Source: Rhabdophis nuchalis (Eukaryota > Chordata > Lepidosauria > Squamata > Natricidae). Taken from it: DNA of 64,000 nucleotides. Both the position numbers and the translations under genes were made by a program. Positions 1-12,449 of this stretch are shown here, piece after piece. The notes below the pieces were generated by a model. The model saw only the letters and a list, made by a program, of their open reading frames with translations. It was not told where the DNA came from and did no database searches. Location: positions 142,973,503 to 143,037,502 of the forward strand of contig CM077645.1 in the NCBI GenBank assembly GCA_039707465.1, given 5' to 3'. Positions within the stretch are counted from its first letter, which is position 1. Each line of letters starts with the position of its first letter.

Positions 1-480
1 TTCAAACAGTCCAGATTAAAGATATCCGCTTCCTCGCAGCGAGGAGCCATTCTTAAGTGCCGCTTTAGTCCGAGGGGGGGTTTAACAAGCAGACACCCCC
101 CTCCAAGTTCTTTCAGCCCAGGCTGACAGCAGAGAAAAAAAATGTTTAAAACCACTCACTTTCACCCTCGCAGCCGAAGCCCCGGGAAGCCTTCCGACTC
201 AGACGGCCAGCTCTCTTCATATTTTCAGAACGATGCCGCCCGCCATTGGCGAAGGAAAAAACCCCCGCAGCATGTCCTCCTCCACCTAAGCCGAAGACAA
301 GGGTCGCTTCCCAGCTGCCGCTGGGGGAGGACGACCCAGGCAAGCCGGCTTTACGGGAGACCCCCAAAAACGGGGCGCTCGCCCCCGTGGGGGGGGGGGC
401 AGGAAAAGAAACAAAGCGGCGAGCAAGCCCTAGGCTCGCCCGTCGCCGCTGGAGCCGGAACCGGAAGTCACTTATTTTTC
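1..480. other. CpG-rich segment, possibly the 5' end of a retroelement continuing left of the window
   Basis: The first 480 bases are much richer in GC and CpG than the AT-rich sequence that follows, and the change is abrupt near 475-485. Open frames here are short, overlap on both strands and match no family I know. Two readings fit: a LINE 5' region on the minus strand whose body lies outside the window, or a host CpG island. I cannot decide between them. Confidence 0.3.
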
Positions 481-558
481 AATAGTGTATAAAATTATAG
501 AAGGATCCCTTTTGAAATTATGTTCCAAAAGCTAGACTCATCAATACAGAAGTAATTT

Positions 559-627
559 CCTATTCATTCATTCATTCATTCATTCATTCATTCATTCATT
601 CATTCATTCATTCATTCATTCATTCAG
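559..627 (+). repeat. (ATTC)n microsatellite
   Basis: About 17 uninterrupted ATTC units lie just right of the CpG-rich segment. Confidence 0.97.
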
Positions 628-1298
628 TTTTATACTATCACAGTTAAATCTTGTGTAACTCTTTGGTGGTATACAAAATACCTTAAATTAAAACATCCAT
701 GCTAAACATTTAAACAATATTCAAGATAAATTAGTTAAATAAAAAAAATAACTCATGCATTTTAAATATTTAAATTACATTGACCTTATTAAAATGATTA
801 ATTCATTTGAATTAAGCTAACCAAATCTTTTTCCATTTTTAGTCTTCTTACAACATTTGTCTTCTGAAAAGGATCCAACTATATCTACTGCAAGTACAAG
901 TTTTTCTCTTTATTAGAGGAGAAAGTGAAGGGATTTGGGGAGACAGTCTCTACACTGAAATGCATCCAGGAATCTTTGCAGAAGGGGCAGAAAAGTAAGA
1001 GACTATCAATAAGCAGAAAAAGTTCCCCTTAGCAGAAAAAACTTGTGGAAGTATGTAACCCAAAGAGTTGAACTCAGAAATGAATGGCCCATTCAAAAGA
1101 CAAAGCATAGCACTTGAGCAAACTTTGGAGTATTGTAGCAGATACTTGGACTCTTGGAAATCCAAGAGTCAATTTGAGAAAGAAGAAGTATATTATGATA
1201 AGGTTGATTCCTTGCTAAGGTAAACTAAGTCTATAGCGCCAACATTATATGGATGAAGCGTGTTGTCTTCCATGTTGCTTTGTCTAGGACAAGAATGA

Positions 1299-1300
<2 letters not shown>
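628..1300. other. AT-rich interval, nothing recognised
   Basis: No coding frame, RNA gene or clear repeat terminus was seen. Confidence 0.5.

Positions 1301-1375
<75 letters not shown>
1301..1375 (+). repeat. (AAT)n microsatellite forming the 3' tail of a CR1 element
   Basis: About 25 AAT units abut the 3' untranslated region of the minus-strand CR1. Equivalent (AAT/ATT) tails end CR1 copies near 25420 and 49851, so this array is part of the retrotransposon end and not an independent locus. Confidence 0.95.
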
Positions 1376-1376
<1 letters not shown>

Positions 1377-1549
1377 TTTAATTTATAAAACCGCACCCTC
1401 TCCCCACAGGGACTCGGGGCGGTGCACAGGTAGAATAAAAACCAAATACATACAACAATTCTAAAAACAAATTAAATATAACCTGCGCTAAAATTCCCAT
1501 TAAAACTAAATAATACTAATTCCCCATAAAACCCCAGAGGCAGAGAGAC

Positions 1550-4517
1550 TCATCCTAGGCCGGCCAGACAGAAAAAGTGAGTCTTTAATTTAAGACGGAA
1601 GGAGCAGAGGTCCGTGGTCGTCCTGATATCGGGGGGGAGGTCGTTCCAGAGGGCCGGGCCCACCACAGAGATAGCCCTTCCCCTGGGTGTCGCCCGCTGA
1701 CAATGTCTAGTGGACGGCACCCGGAGAAGTCCCTCTCTGTGGGAGCGAATCGGCCGCGAGGATGTATGAGGCAGGAACCGATCCCGCAGATAGCTAGGTC
1801 CCGAGCCATGGAGCGCTTTAAAGATGATAATTAACACCTTGAAGCGCACCCGGAAGACGACAGGTAGCCAGTGCAGCTCGCGCAAGAGCGGTGTTACATG
1901 GGTAAACCTAGCGGTTCCCATAATTGCTCGCGCGGCTGCATTCTGGACTAGCTGAAGTCTCCGGGTGCACCTCAAGGGGAGCCCCATGTAGAGAGAGTTA
2001 CAATAGTCCAGTCGGGATGTCACGAGCGCATGAGTGACTGTGCGCAGGGCGTCCCGATCCAATAGGGGGCACAATTGGCGGACCAGGCGAACCTGGTAAA
2101 ACGCCCTCCTGGCCACGGCTGTCACTTGATCTTCCATGGACAGCCGGGAATCCAGGAGGACACCCAAATTGCGCGCCCCATCCACAGGGGCAAGATGTTC
2201 GCCCCCTATGGCCAGCGATGGAATAAGCTGGTTGAATCGAGCAGCCGGAAACCACAGCCACTCGGTCTTGGTCGGGTTGAGCCTAAGTCCATTACTTCCC
2301 ATCCAGATCCGCACGGCTTCCAGGCACTGGCACATCACCGCTACGGCATCGTTGGGGTGGTTTGGGGTAGATATATACAACTGAGTATCATCAGCGTATA
2401 GATGGTATTCTACCCCAAAACCACGGATGATCTCACCCAGCGGCTTCATGTATGTGTTAAACAGGAGAGGCGAGAGGACCGACCCCTGAGGCACCCCACA
2501 AGTGAGTGGTCTCGAGGTCGACCTCTGCCCCCCTGCCAACACAAATTGCGATCGGCCAGAGAGGTAGGAGGAGAACCATCGTAAGACGGTGCCTCCCACT
2601 CCCAACCCCCCCAGCCGATGCAATAGGATACCATGGTCGATGGTATCGAAAGCCGCCGAGAGGTCTAATAGGACCAGGATGGAGGAACAACCCCCATCTC
2701 TGGCCCTCCAGAGATCATCAACCAACGCGACCAATGCCGTCTCGGTGCTATGCCCGGGCCGAAAGCCGGACTGGCGCGGATCTAGATAGTCAACTTCCTC
2801 CAGGTGACGGGGAAACTGTTGTGCCACCACACTCTCAACAACCTTCACCAGAAAGGGAAGGTTGGAGACTGGACGGTAGTTGTTTAAAAGAGCTGGATCC
2901 AAAGAGGGCTTCTTAAGGAGGGGCCTCACCATCGCTTCTTTTAGGGAAGCAGGCAAGGAACCCTCACTTAAGGATGCGTTGACAACCTCTTGGAGCCAGC
3001 CTCGTGTCACCTCCCAGGATGCCAGTACAAGCCAGGAGGGGCACGGGTCCAATAAACATGTGGTGGCTCGCAGTCGCCCACGTAACCTGTCCATATCATC
3101 GGAAGTAACGGAGTCAAACTCCTCCCAAACAAGATCTGTCTCGTGGCATCCCACTGGGCCATCAATGGAGGGTAACCCGTTCTGTATCTGAGCGGTTTTC
3201 TCCTGCAGAAAAGTCACAAATTCCTCTGCTCTACCCTGTAACGGGGCTTCCCGCACCCTTTGCTGAAGTAGGGAGCGGGTCACCCTAAACAGGGCGGCAG
3301 GGCGGTTTTCTGCGGATGCTATGAGAGTAGCCCAATGATGGCGTTTGGCCACTCTCAGCGCCACAATGTAAGTCCGTAAATGGGCTCTTACCTGTGTCCG
3401 GTCAGATTCAGATCGGGTAGACCTCCATCTTCCCTCTAGGCATCTCTTGCGGCGTTTCATCACCCGCAGCTCTTCGGTAAACCAAGGAGCCAGGGTGGTT
3501 CGGCGCCGCAAGAGAGGCCGCAAGGGCGCGACCCGATCCAAGGCTCCCACGGCCGCACTATTCCATGCGGCCGTGAGGTCCTCTATCGGGGCACGGGTCA
3601 GGGGTACAGGAAATGGCCCAAGCGCCGTCTGGAACCCATCCGGGTCCATCAGGCGCCTGGGGCGGTACCAGATTGGAGACTCTGGTTCCGCCTCCCCGCA
3701 GAGGGGAGCAGCGGTCGGAAAGTCGAGCCGGAGAAGTGAGTGGTCTGACCATGACAAGGGCGTGATGACTATATCCCCTATACCCAGATCACTCTTCCAT
3801 TGGCCAGAGACAAAGATGAGATCCGGCGTATGTCCACCCTCGTGAGTGGGGCCTTGAATTAGTTGGGTCAGGTCCATGGCCGTCATGGAAGCCATGAACT
3901 CCCGAGCTACCTCGGATGATTCGCCCAACGATGGCAGATTAAAGTCCCCCATGACTAAAAGTCTGGGGGTCTCCACTGCCACCGTAGCGATCACCTCCAG
4001 GAGCTCGGGCAGGGCTGCTGCTACATAGCGGGGAGCCAGGTATACAACCAGCAAGCCCAACTGCCTCCCTAGGCCCCACTTCACGCAGAGGGACTCACAG
4101 CCGGTGGTCTGTGGCACATTGGTCTCTCTCGGCTCAAGACTTTCCTTGACAATGACCGCTACCCCACCACCCCTGCCTAGGCTGATGGAAGGCGCGGTAG
4201 CCTGGTGGGCACATTTCAACGAGGGGAAATCCACCCTCGTGGCCCAACCAGGTCTCCGCGATTCCCGCCAGGTCCGGCTCCCCCTCCAACATGAGATCTT
4301 GGATGAGGGGGGCCTTGTTGACCACGGACCTGGCGTTACAAAACATCAGCCGCAGGCCCTGGCTCTGTACTCCCAGACCACCTAGCCTGCGGGGGTTGTG
4401 GCACTTCACCGTTTGCAACCAACGGTTCTGTGCCCCCAACCGGGAGGATCGAACTTGTCTCCCCTCGGACCTGCCTCTCCCCACGACCCTCTGAATGGAA
4501 TTGCCCTCTGCCGACAC
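1550..4517 (-). pseudogene. CR1 ORF2: endonuclease plus reverse transcriptase, one frameshift
   Basis: This encodes the CR1 replication protein, which nicks target DNA and reverse transcribes the element RNA. The uninterrupted frame 4234-1550 has 894 codons. It shows the endonuclease motif GDFN at residues 96-99 and SDH at 163-165, then reverse transcriptase motifs NNYRPVSNLP (451-460), LDLSAAFD (523-530), PQGSVLSPLLFN (582-593) and the catalytic YADD (613-616), and ends in the CR1 C-terminal region with WNDLPP. The first endonuclease part (CNARSVVNK, AETWLG) lies in another frame at 4517-4134, so one frame change exists near 4170-4180 beside a short C/G run. No internal stop interrupts the long frame. 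The copy looks young, but the frameshift should prevent a complete protein unless it is a sequence error. The start codon is not certain. Confidence 0.9.
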
Positions 4518-4800
4518 GACACATATCTCCCCCCCTTGAAGGATCCTTCCGCTCCCCTCCGTCGTCTGCTGGCCTGGCCCTCTCTTTCCCCCTCCGTCTC
4601 TACCTGCCTAAACCCCCCCCCTCCCTGGTACCCCCTAAAATAATCACTAATTTGTTAATTAAAAACCCCCGAAGACCGCGCTTCGCCCACCTCTCCGGAT
4701 TTATAAATCCCTCATCAAGGCGGGCCCTCGTTAAAATGGAGGGCCAGACCTGCGAGAGCGGGGACTCTCGCAGCAGCAGTAAATCAGTCCTGGAGTACAT

Positions 4801-5199
4801 TGCGATATAATAAATAATTAAATAGTTAAAATAATTATAAATATATATGCAATGTAAGAATAAATTTCATAAGAGGGTCATGGGTAAGATTGTAAAAAGT
4901 ATCAATGGCCTTAATTTAAAACACACAATTTCATGAGTAGATGATAAAATTCATGAGTAGATGGAATAAAGTGCATAAAGTGCATCAAATAGATGGAATA
5001 AAGTGCATCAAGAGGAATAGTTAGGGATGGCAGTTCAGGTGTTTCTGTCCATAGGTCTTTCTTTCTGAGGGATTACAAAGGTCTCTAAGGGACGTTGATG
5101 TATAGGTCTAACAAACCATGGTGGGGAGGGTTTCAAAGATCTTAGTTCTTAGTTCTTATAAGTTGCATCTGTGACTGGGTCTTAACGTCTTGAGTCCAC
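4801..5199. other. AT-rich spacer next to the CR1 5' end
   Basis: No gene is seen. A short imperfect direct repeat (ATGAGTAGATG and AATAAAGTGCATC motifs, 4933-5010) is visible. Confidence 0.4.
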
Positions 5200-5960
5200 T
5201 GAAAATCTTCTGTCAGCGTCCTCTGGCCATCACTGGCCTGCCCGGCGACAGACCGCTTGGTCAGTGGCCCCGCCATCAACTCGCCGGGGACACTAGCCTC
5301 TGGGCTGGGGCTGGGCCGGAGCTCTCACCTCCGTAGCTGAGCCGGAGCTCTCACCTCCGCCTCTGCCTCCGCCTCCGCTGCCGCCTGCAAGCCAGGATTC
5401 ACGCCAACATTTGCAACAGTAGGCCAACCCATGGCATCGGCCGGCGCGGCGTCCGGCAATCCCCTCGGCTCTCTCACCGCCGCCATTTCACTCAACGCCC
5501 TCTCCCGGCGTTCACCTCCTCTCTTTCTCGGCGCTCTCACCACCATTTACGCGGCGCTCTCACCGCCACTCGTTCTTCTCCGTTCTTCTCCAACCTCAGC
5601 CTCAGCCGTCCTCGCTGCCGGCCTCCTGGCGGCCTCCTGGCGCTCCCACCGCCGGCCTCCACTCCATGGGTAGTCCCATTCTCGCCCTCGCCGGGGGATA
5701 TACGGCGGAGTCAGCGTTCCGCGCCCTCAAACAGACGCCGAGACGCCGACCTCCGCTCAGGCGCTCCGGGGTTTCCACCGCCCGCAACGCCGTCCGTGCA
5801 CCCCCGCATCCACAAACCTCACCCAGGGGTACCTGGGTGGATTCCTCTTCAATCCCATGCCCTCCTAACTAAAACGGGAGGGCTGGGGCACATAAACGGC
5901 CAGTAAACCTCCATGACCCAGCACGGAGCTCCAGGGCTAGCCCGCCATAGTTCGCGCAAG
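5200..5960 (-). other. CpG-rich tract, possible CR1 upstream region or promoter
   Basis: The tract is strongly CpG- and GC-rich with flanks of low GC. On the minus strand it reads toward the CR1 endonuclease frame. Short frames here are low-complexity (Ala/Glu/Arg repeats) and match nothing. It may be the 5' untranslated region and internal promoter of the CR1 copy, or an unrelated CpG island. The 400 bp of AT-rich DNA between it and the CR1 body weakens the first reading. Confidence 0.3.
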
Positions 5961-6788
5961 CGCAAATGTTATCAAGACTATTCAAACCCACCAACAACAA
6001 CCTTACATGATAATATTATGGTCAGAATGTACCTTAAACAATATCCAAGGGATTGGTAAGGAAGAAATTCAAAGCACAGGTCTTGTTATCAATCCTTCTG
6101 GCTAAGAGTCATGGTGTCAAAAGAGAAAACACGATTCTAGAATTCACAAAAGAATGCAGATGATGCCATCAAGAAGGATATGCATTCTGTGGCAATCAGC
6201 TAAGAACTCCTTGGATAGAGCAGAGGCTGCATCTTACTAAAATTGGGAAGAATGCACTCAGTAGGCTCTTCTCCAGTCTCGCAGGGAAGATGGCAAAGGC
6301 CCACAACCAAATATAGAGCCAACAATTGAAGCCAAGAAAGCACAAAGAGAAAATAGAAAGCCAGAATGAAGAGATCCAGAAACCAATAACCAGCCCAAAA
6401 CTCAGTTGTTTCTACACTAATGCACAAAGTACAGGCAATTCTAGTTTAGAAAGAAAAATGTGAATTGAAAAACATCGCTCAAATTGTTGGGATGATAGTA
6501 ATGGTTGACACACAGCAGTGGAGGGCTATAATTTATTTGAAAGTAACAGACCATGCAGAAAAGATGGGATATTGCACTATAGATGATGATTTATCAGGCA
6601 GAATCAATCCATTGCAAGATGAAGGTCTCTTCACTAATGGTTGTAGATCATAATCTACCATACAATTCCAGTAAAGGTTGATAGATATATGGTTTTTGAC
6701 ATCCCTGTCTAGGACAAAGATAGAATGATTTTCTCAAAGGCACCCTGTCCCATGCTTTAGAACTGGGTTTTCCTGATCATAGTTCAGC
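5961..6788. other. Interval with no recognised gene
   Basis: Only short unsupported open frames are present. No repeat terminus was recognised. Confidence 0.4.
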
Positions 6789-6796
6789 ACCTTCAT

Positions 6797-6972
6797 CAGT
6801 GGTGGGTTTCAAATTTTTTAGAAGCTACTCTGTAGGTGTGGCCTATTTTGTGGGCGTGGCTTGGCAGTCATGTGACAGGGTGGGAGTGGCCACCTTTTAA
6901 AATGTGGTGAAACTCATTTAACAACGCTCTTGCTTAGCAACCAAAATTTTGGACTCAATTGTGATGATAAAT

Positions 6973-7070
<98 letters not shown>

Positions 7071-7229
7071 TTCCTTCCTTCCTTCCTTCCTTTTCTTTCC
7101 ATTGGGTCACTGGCAGCGGCGGGCCAGATTTACTTCCAGGTACGCCGGTGGAACCCCCTCTCACTGGTTCTCTAAATTTCACCAACCGGCTCTCGCGAGT
7201 AGGTGCGAGCCTGCAGAAACCCACCACTG
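6797..7229. mobile_element. hAT-type non-autonomous element carrying (TTTC)n(TTCC)n
   Basis: The ends are inverted copies of CAGTGGTGGGTTTC, and the element is flanked by a perfect 8-bp target duplication, accttcat, at 6789-6796 and 7230-7237. An 8-bp duplication with CAG...CTG ends fits the hAT superfamily. The interior has no transposase frame and holds a compound pyrimidine microsatellite (about 6970-7092). The same arrangement occurs inverted at 21860-22254. Confidence 0.93.
6970..7092 (+). repeat. (TTTC)n(TTCC)n microsatellite inside a hAT-type element
   Basis: About 25 TTTC units are followed by about six TTCC units. The array produces long open frames of repeated F/L/S on one strand and K/E/R on the other, which are not genes. 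Confidence 0.97.
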
Positions 7230-7239
7230 ACCTTCATCA

Positions 7240-8960
7240 TCACTATAGTACACTGAGTCTCATTGTGTGTGGGGCGGGGGGGGGGGAAGAGAAGGAGGGA
7301 TGGAGGAGAGAGAGGGAGGTAGGGAGGGACGGAGAGAGAGAATGGATATCCTGAAGGAGGTAGCAAAGGTGATCAGAGAACTAGAAATATTAACTGAATT
7401 CTATTGTTCGATATTTTTATTAGTGGCTTGGATGAGAAAGTTAAGGGTTTTTTTTGTTAAGATTGCAGATAACGCCAAGGAAGAATAGCTAATACTTTAA
7501 ATGAAAAAAAAAGATACAAAAAGATCTGGGCAGTTGAACAGTGGGCTGAAATAAGGACAGCCAACAATTTCAGTTGTCCATATTTGACAAATTAATTTTT
7601 GGAGAAATTGATTCTGATGAAACCAAGCCAAATAGAGATGTCTTCCTCTTGATGGTATTTCCTGTAATAACAATATGATCACAGTGCATCAAGAAATGCT
7701 GACAAAAGAAAGAAAATTCACAAAAAAGAGTCTGACATTGTTGCACCTCTGACTTGTAAAGGTTTTAAAAAGTTGGGTTTGATCCTGTGTATCTAATGCC
7801 CCCCCTTTAAAGAAAAGATGAATAGAAGTTTACCCCAGCTTCTGCACATATTGATTTTTAAGGAAGAATGAGCCTCATCAGATTTCTCTTGTAACTAACA
7901 TTCACTCTGCTTTGATTCCTCTGCAGCCAACAACCTCCAACAATCTGCTTAAATTCAACAGGATTTTCTGTTTCAGATCCTACATATCTCACTCTTCACA
8001 TTGCTATAAACTGGAATGCCAGTCATATCTTTTCTGGAATAACTAGAATGAATGGAATGGTATTATTGCTTTGGAAGCATGACAGGACTGTACTCTTAAT
8101 CTCCACTTTTGTTTCTGAAATGGATTTATTTCTTCCACCAGATCTGGTACAGTCATTAAGATGCCAGCTGCCTGCTCTGGGAGCCACCAAAAATGACTTT
8201 TTAAATTTCAGATTAAGGTAAGATTACTTCCCCACCCAGCTCTCATGCAGAATAACATTTGGGTAAATGATACTCTTATTAACAAAAGTTCAAGAGTTCA
8301 AAGCATAAATTGTAAGCTTTAAAATTTATAATTACAACGGTATGTATATCTGAGTGCTGTTACCCAGCTCAGGTGGGTAATTATACATCTTTAATACTTA
8401 ATTATGTTTCTTGGAAACATAATCACCTTGCTCTAACTACTTTATTTTGCAACATTTAGTGCACATATAATGTAAATTATGCATTTAATCAGAATGGTTC
8501 TAATTGGACCATTTTCAATTCCCTCCCCTAAATACTGTTATTCATTAGCTGAGCCTCTAAAAACTCTATGCACTATGATAATGTGAGTCTCAAAATGTAT
8601 TTTCTCCAGAATTTAGCTTCACTTGAATGGGTTTTGTGAGGACAAAAGTACAGCTGTGTAATTAACTGTATTAAAAATACAAGATGAAATGAATCCACCA
8701 AAGTTCAACCTTGAACAGAGCCCTGCCGTGCAAAAGATCAAACAGTGCTGCTCAACGTTTGTAAAGAGAGGCATAAATTAGTGAAAGATGAAAGTGAAAA
8801 GTACCCTTTTCATAATGCAGTTTCATTGAGGACTAGCAGCATACAGATATTTTGAAAATGCAAGTCTTGTCCAAGATGATGGCTGGGGTGGGGGGGAGCA
8901 AGATAAAACTGGAGAGGCCTGGGTTCTTTCAACTATGGACATTCATTAGGTTGCTTAAGG
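7240..8960. other. Interval with no recognised gene
   Basis: A purine-rich stretch lies at 7270-7345. The rest is AT-rich sequence with no coding frame or repeat end that I can name. Confidence 0.4.
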
Positions 8961-9118
<158 letters not shown>

Positions 9119-9384
9119 ATGCTGCCTGACTCACTGTCTTGGGTGACTTTGGGCAGTTTAGAATAGTATAATAGGGTGCATGTTTGAATTCTAAGATATA
9201 TGACTAAATCCACCAACTCTGATGTCCCTTAGAAAAAGTCAGCATAACATGGCCAATTACTGCTACTATTCCTGTTACTTCTCCGTGTTGGTTAGTTTCA
9301 AGTCAAGATACCTGATTGAGAAGCTTTTCTCTTATTTTGGCAGGAAAAAGTTTTATTATTAATTGTAAGGTTTTATATACTTCC

Positions 9385-9500
9385 ATATACCATGTTTTCC
9401 CAAAAATAAGACCCGGTCTTATTTTCTTTTGTCCCCTCCAAAATAAGCAGTAGGGCTTATTTTTTGGGGGGGGGGTCTTATTTTTTCCACACACAGGTGG
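9385..9500. mobile_element. Possible MITE fragment with repeated AATAAGAC/TCTTATTTT motifs
   Basis: The piece CATGTTTTCCCAAAAATAAG followed by internally palindromic ccc/ggg and aataag blocks resembles a common vertebrate DNA-transposon-like repeat. Its ends and superfamily are not resolved. Confidence 0.4.
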
Positions 9501-11045
9501 CTGCGCTATTTTTTAATACATAAGAAATATTAGCAACAATAAGAAGCCAAACAAAATTTAGAGAAAGATTTATAATCTGCGATCCGAGTAATCTACAATC
9601 ATACAAACTACAGTCCTAAACATAAAGGAACACTTAGCTTTCTTTGGTATGATCGCAACTATTCCAACATTTTGTGCTCTGCATAATATGTATTTGCTGT
9701 GCATAATGACACCACAAGGTGTGCATTCTGTTTAATGTGACCCCCTGGTTTTGCTTTTCTAACAGGAAAACATTCTGCAAGTCAGCTTAGTATTTTAAAT
9801 TTTGCGCAAATAATATTACTCTCTGGTTACGCATCAATAAACCACCTGGATAATTGCACTAATGGAAGTTATTTTTATATTTGCCCAGGATTCAAGCAAC
9901 CTTTGTCACGTTCCCAATTCTGCCTCTTATTTTAACAGGCCACAATGATTTGAAAGTTTTGTTATTTCTGCAAAGTTTGGGCAATTTTCTACCTTTTTTC
10001 TTTTAAAAAAAATAGGTACCTGCAATGAAAATGTAAAGAGAATAAAACAATGCAATACAAAATAATAATGGGCGAATGTGCTTGTACCATAAGGTTTAAC
10101 ATTTTGTGGGGGGAGAGGTGAGCATCCTGTAATAGAGTTTGAATACTGCAGATGCTTTCTAACTTGGCTGAATGTCAGCTCTATGCCTGTTAAGTGAATA
10201 TTCATGATTCATTAGGAGGTGCTTTTGCATAGCATTTGTTCCAATGGATTGAGCTAGTACAGGAATCTTTCATCTATGTTGAGCCAGGACAGAAACTTGT
10301 ACTCTTCTGTTCATATGTGAGTTTATTAGAGGGGAGCGTGGCTTTTTATTCTTTTCAGCCCAACAGAATGTAGGAAAGAAATTTTGTAAAGGAGCTGAAG
10401 AGTTTATATTTTTGGTTTGTTGGGCAGTCCGTTGGCAGGATAACTCTTCAAAATCTGAACAGAATGGCATCAAAGTTGGCAGAGTAAGAGAAGCTGGCAA
10501 AAGAAAGATGGAATTTCAAAAGGAGATGCATCCATCTTGGGGCTACAGAGAAAAAAAACACTGCCCCAAAGAATCCTTATATTCTCTGTCAATCATGCAG
10601 GAGTTGACTTCTGGACCAAACAATGGACTTGTCATGAAAATGTTTCTTATCCAGCAACAGCAAATGAGGGCATGTGGCTCTAACTAGTCAGTACTAGTCA
10701 GTATATAAATAAAAATTTAAAATAGTTTGTGCAAAGCCACTAATCTCAGAAAGTACTGCACCGATCAGCACCAAATTTTCACACAATGTTCCCAAGAACG
10801 TCCAAAGCAATCAAACGTACAGTTTTTGTGGCTGGCACACCTGTGCCATGTACAAGCAGCACAAATGTAAAAGGTACGCACTTCTGAGGTTTTCACCTTC
10901 TTTAAGCTTTAACCCAGCTTCTTCTTATGATGCGTCACGCACACGCCCCTCACATTTCCAACGGTCATTTCCTCAGCAACTGAATAAGCCTCCAACGTTC
11001 CCTCACACATGGCACACTCCCATGTGGCCCATTTTTAGTCCCAGG
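9501..11045. other. Interval with no recognised gene
   Basis: Short unsupported frames only. A G-rich patch and AT-rich runs are present, but no repeat boundary could be fixed. Confidence 0.4.
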
Positions 11046-11052
11046 AGGCTGC

Positions 11053-11360
11053 ATGGTAGGTAGGTAGGTAGGTAGGTAGGTAGGTAGGTAGAGGGATAGA
11101 GAGAGAGAGAGAAAGGAAAAAATACAGTAGGCAGGTAGGTAGGTAGGTAGGTAGGGGGATAAACAGAGAGGGAAAATACAGTAGGTAGGTAGGTAGAGGG
11201 ATAGATAGAGAGGGAGAAATACAATAGGTAGGTAGATAGGTAGAGGGATAGAGAGAGAGAGAAATACAGTAGGTAAGTAGGTAGGTAGAGGAATAGAGAC
11301 AGAGAGGGTAAAATACAGTAGGCAGGTAGAGGGAGAGAGGAAGAAATACAGTAGGTAGGT
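11053..11360 (+). repeat. Compound minisatellite of (GGTA)n, GA-rich and AATACAGTA blocks
   Basis: A higher-order unit of roughly 35-50 bp is repeated about six times: a run of GGTA, then a GGGATAGAGAGAGA-type block, then AAATACAGTA. A single related unit lies at 12716-12775. Long Y/L/P/T-rich frames on the minus strand come from this repeat. Confidence 0.9.
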
Positions 11361-11427
11361 AGGTTGGGGGTTATACGGTGGTTGTTTGTACTTGTTTGTG
11401 TGTGCAGGTGTAGATCTACACACAGAT

Positions 11428-11890
11428 TCAAAGTGCTCCATGGCACAGGTCCTGGTTATTTGCGAGACTGCCTCCTACCACACACCTCCCTTCGACCTGT
11501 CCGCTCCCACAGGGAGGGCCTCCTCAGGGTGTCGTCTGCCGGTCAATGCCGGCTGGCGACTCCCAGGGGAAGGGCCTTCTCTGTGGCGGGTCCGGCCCTC
11601 TGGAATGACCTGCCCCCTGATCTTCGCACCATCACTGACCTACGCCTCTTCCGTCGGATGCTTAAGGCGCATTTTTTCCATCTGGCCGGCCTGGCATAGA
11701 TTAAGGGTTTAATTTTAAAGTTAGCGTTTTAGTGATTTTAATTTTTTAGCACAGATTTTCTATTTAATTTAATTTAATTTATTATATGTATGTGTTGTGG
11801 TTTTTACCTTTCTCTGTGCACCGCCCTGCACCGCCCTGCACTGAGTCCTACCAAGGAGAATAGGGCGGTATATAAATTTGAAAGGAAAAA
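11428..11890 (+). mobile_element. CR1 LINE, 5'-truncated, C-terminal ORF2 plus 3' UTR
   Basis: The plus-strand frame to 11699 encodes the CR1 C-terminal region (GPGYLRD, RSHREGLLRV, WNDLPPDLR) in the same order as the long copy near the left end. It is followed by a 3' region ending in the caccgccctg...agggcggtataaa motif and an A-rich tail. The motif caccgccctg is locally duplicated at 11820-11840. The upstream frame that includes the microsatellite is a chance fusion. Confidence 0.9.
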
Positions 11891-12439
11891 AAAAAGATTG
11901 GTTGGCCATTTAACCAGACTGAGCCACAGCAACGCGTGGCCAGGTACTGCTAGTAGATTAATACAGATCCAACTGTGGATGACTGTAATGAATGATGACC
12001 TTAGTTTATGATATATGTTTGCCTTCCCCTTCCCTTGTAATTCTGGACATTTCTTTTATTTTTGTATTTAATTAATCAAAATATAGAAACAAATTGAACA
12101 ATGGAAAACAAGAAGGGAAAGAATCCTGCAATGTAGCCCTATGAGAAAATTAGTTGGGCAGCAGCCTGAGATGATGTTAACTGAGCGAGTCTAATCTTCT
12201 CCCTGCCTTGACAGTCACCGACCCAGAACTGAGCATATGCTGCCACCCTCCACAAGACATCCTAGTGCATACAGTGACACAAATACAGATGCAACAGGCA
12301 GAGAAAACAGAAATGACATGTTATGTTAGTTCACATGAGAAAATCCATGTGTTCTCTCTGGGTTCAGCTGGAATTCAGGCCTAGGAAATTTAGAAGCTGC
12401 ATTAGCTGCTATTGCAGATGAGCCATGGAAGAACTGAGA
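11891..12439. other. Interval with no recognised gene
   Basis: Nothing beyond short unsupported frames was seen. Confidence 0.4.
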
Positions 12440-12449
12440 TGGGGAAACT

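Larger units (their letters stand above)
1301..4800 (-). mobile_element. CR1 LINE (L3-like), near full-length, minus strand
   Basis: Reading the minus strand, the element has a 5' region (about 4800-4518), an ORF2-type coding region (4517-1550), a 3' untranslated region with the accgccc...gactcggggcggtg motif family shared by all CR1 copies here (about 1549-1380), and an (AAT)n tail. It is the longest CR1 copy in the window; the others are truncated at the 5' end, as expected from aborted target-primed reverse transcription. The 5' limit is uncertain, because the CpG-rich tract at 5200-5960 may also belong. No separate ORF1 was recognised. CR1-L3 is the likely group, judged by protein motifs only. 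Confidence 0.9.

Noticed and set aside
1998..3845. Several frames of 60-136 codons opposite or out of frame with CR1 ORF2
   Set aside because: They are shadows of a GC-rich coding frame on the other strand.
6914..7230. K/E/R-rich and F/L/S-rich frames
   Set aside because: Produced by (TTTC)n inside the hAT-type element.
11003..11446. Frames of 147 and 158 codons rich in Y, L, P and T
   Set aside because: They follow the GGTA compound repeat and have no non-repeat domain.
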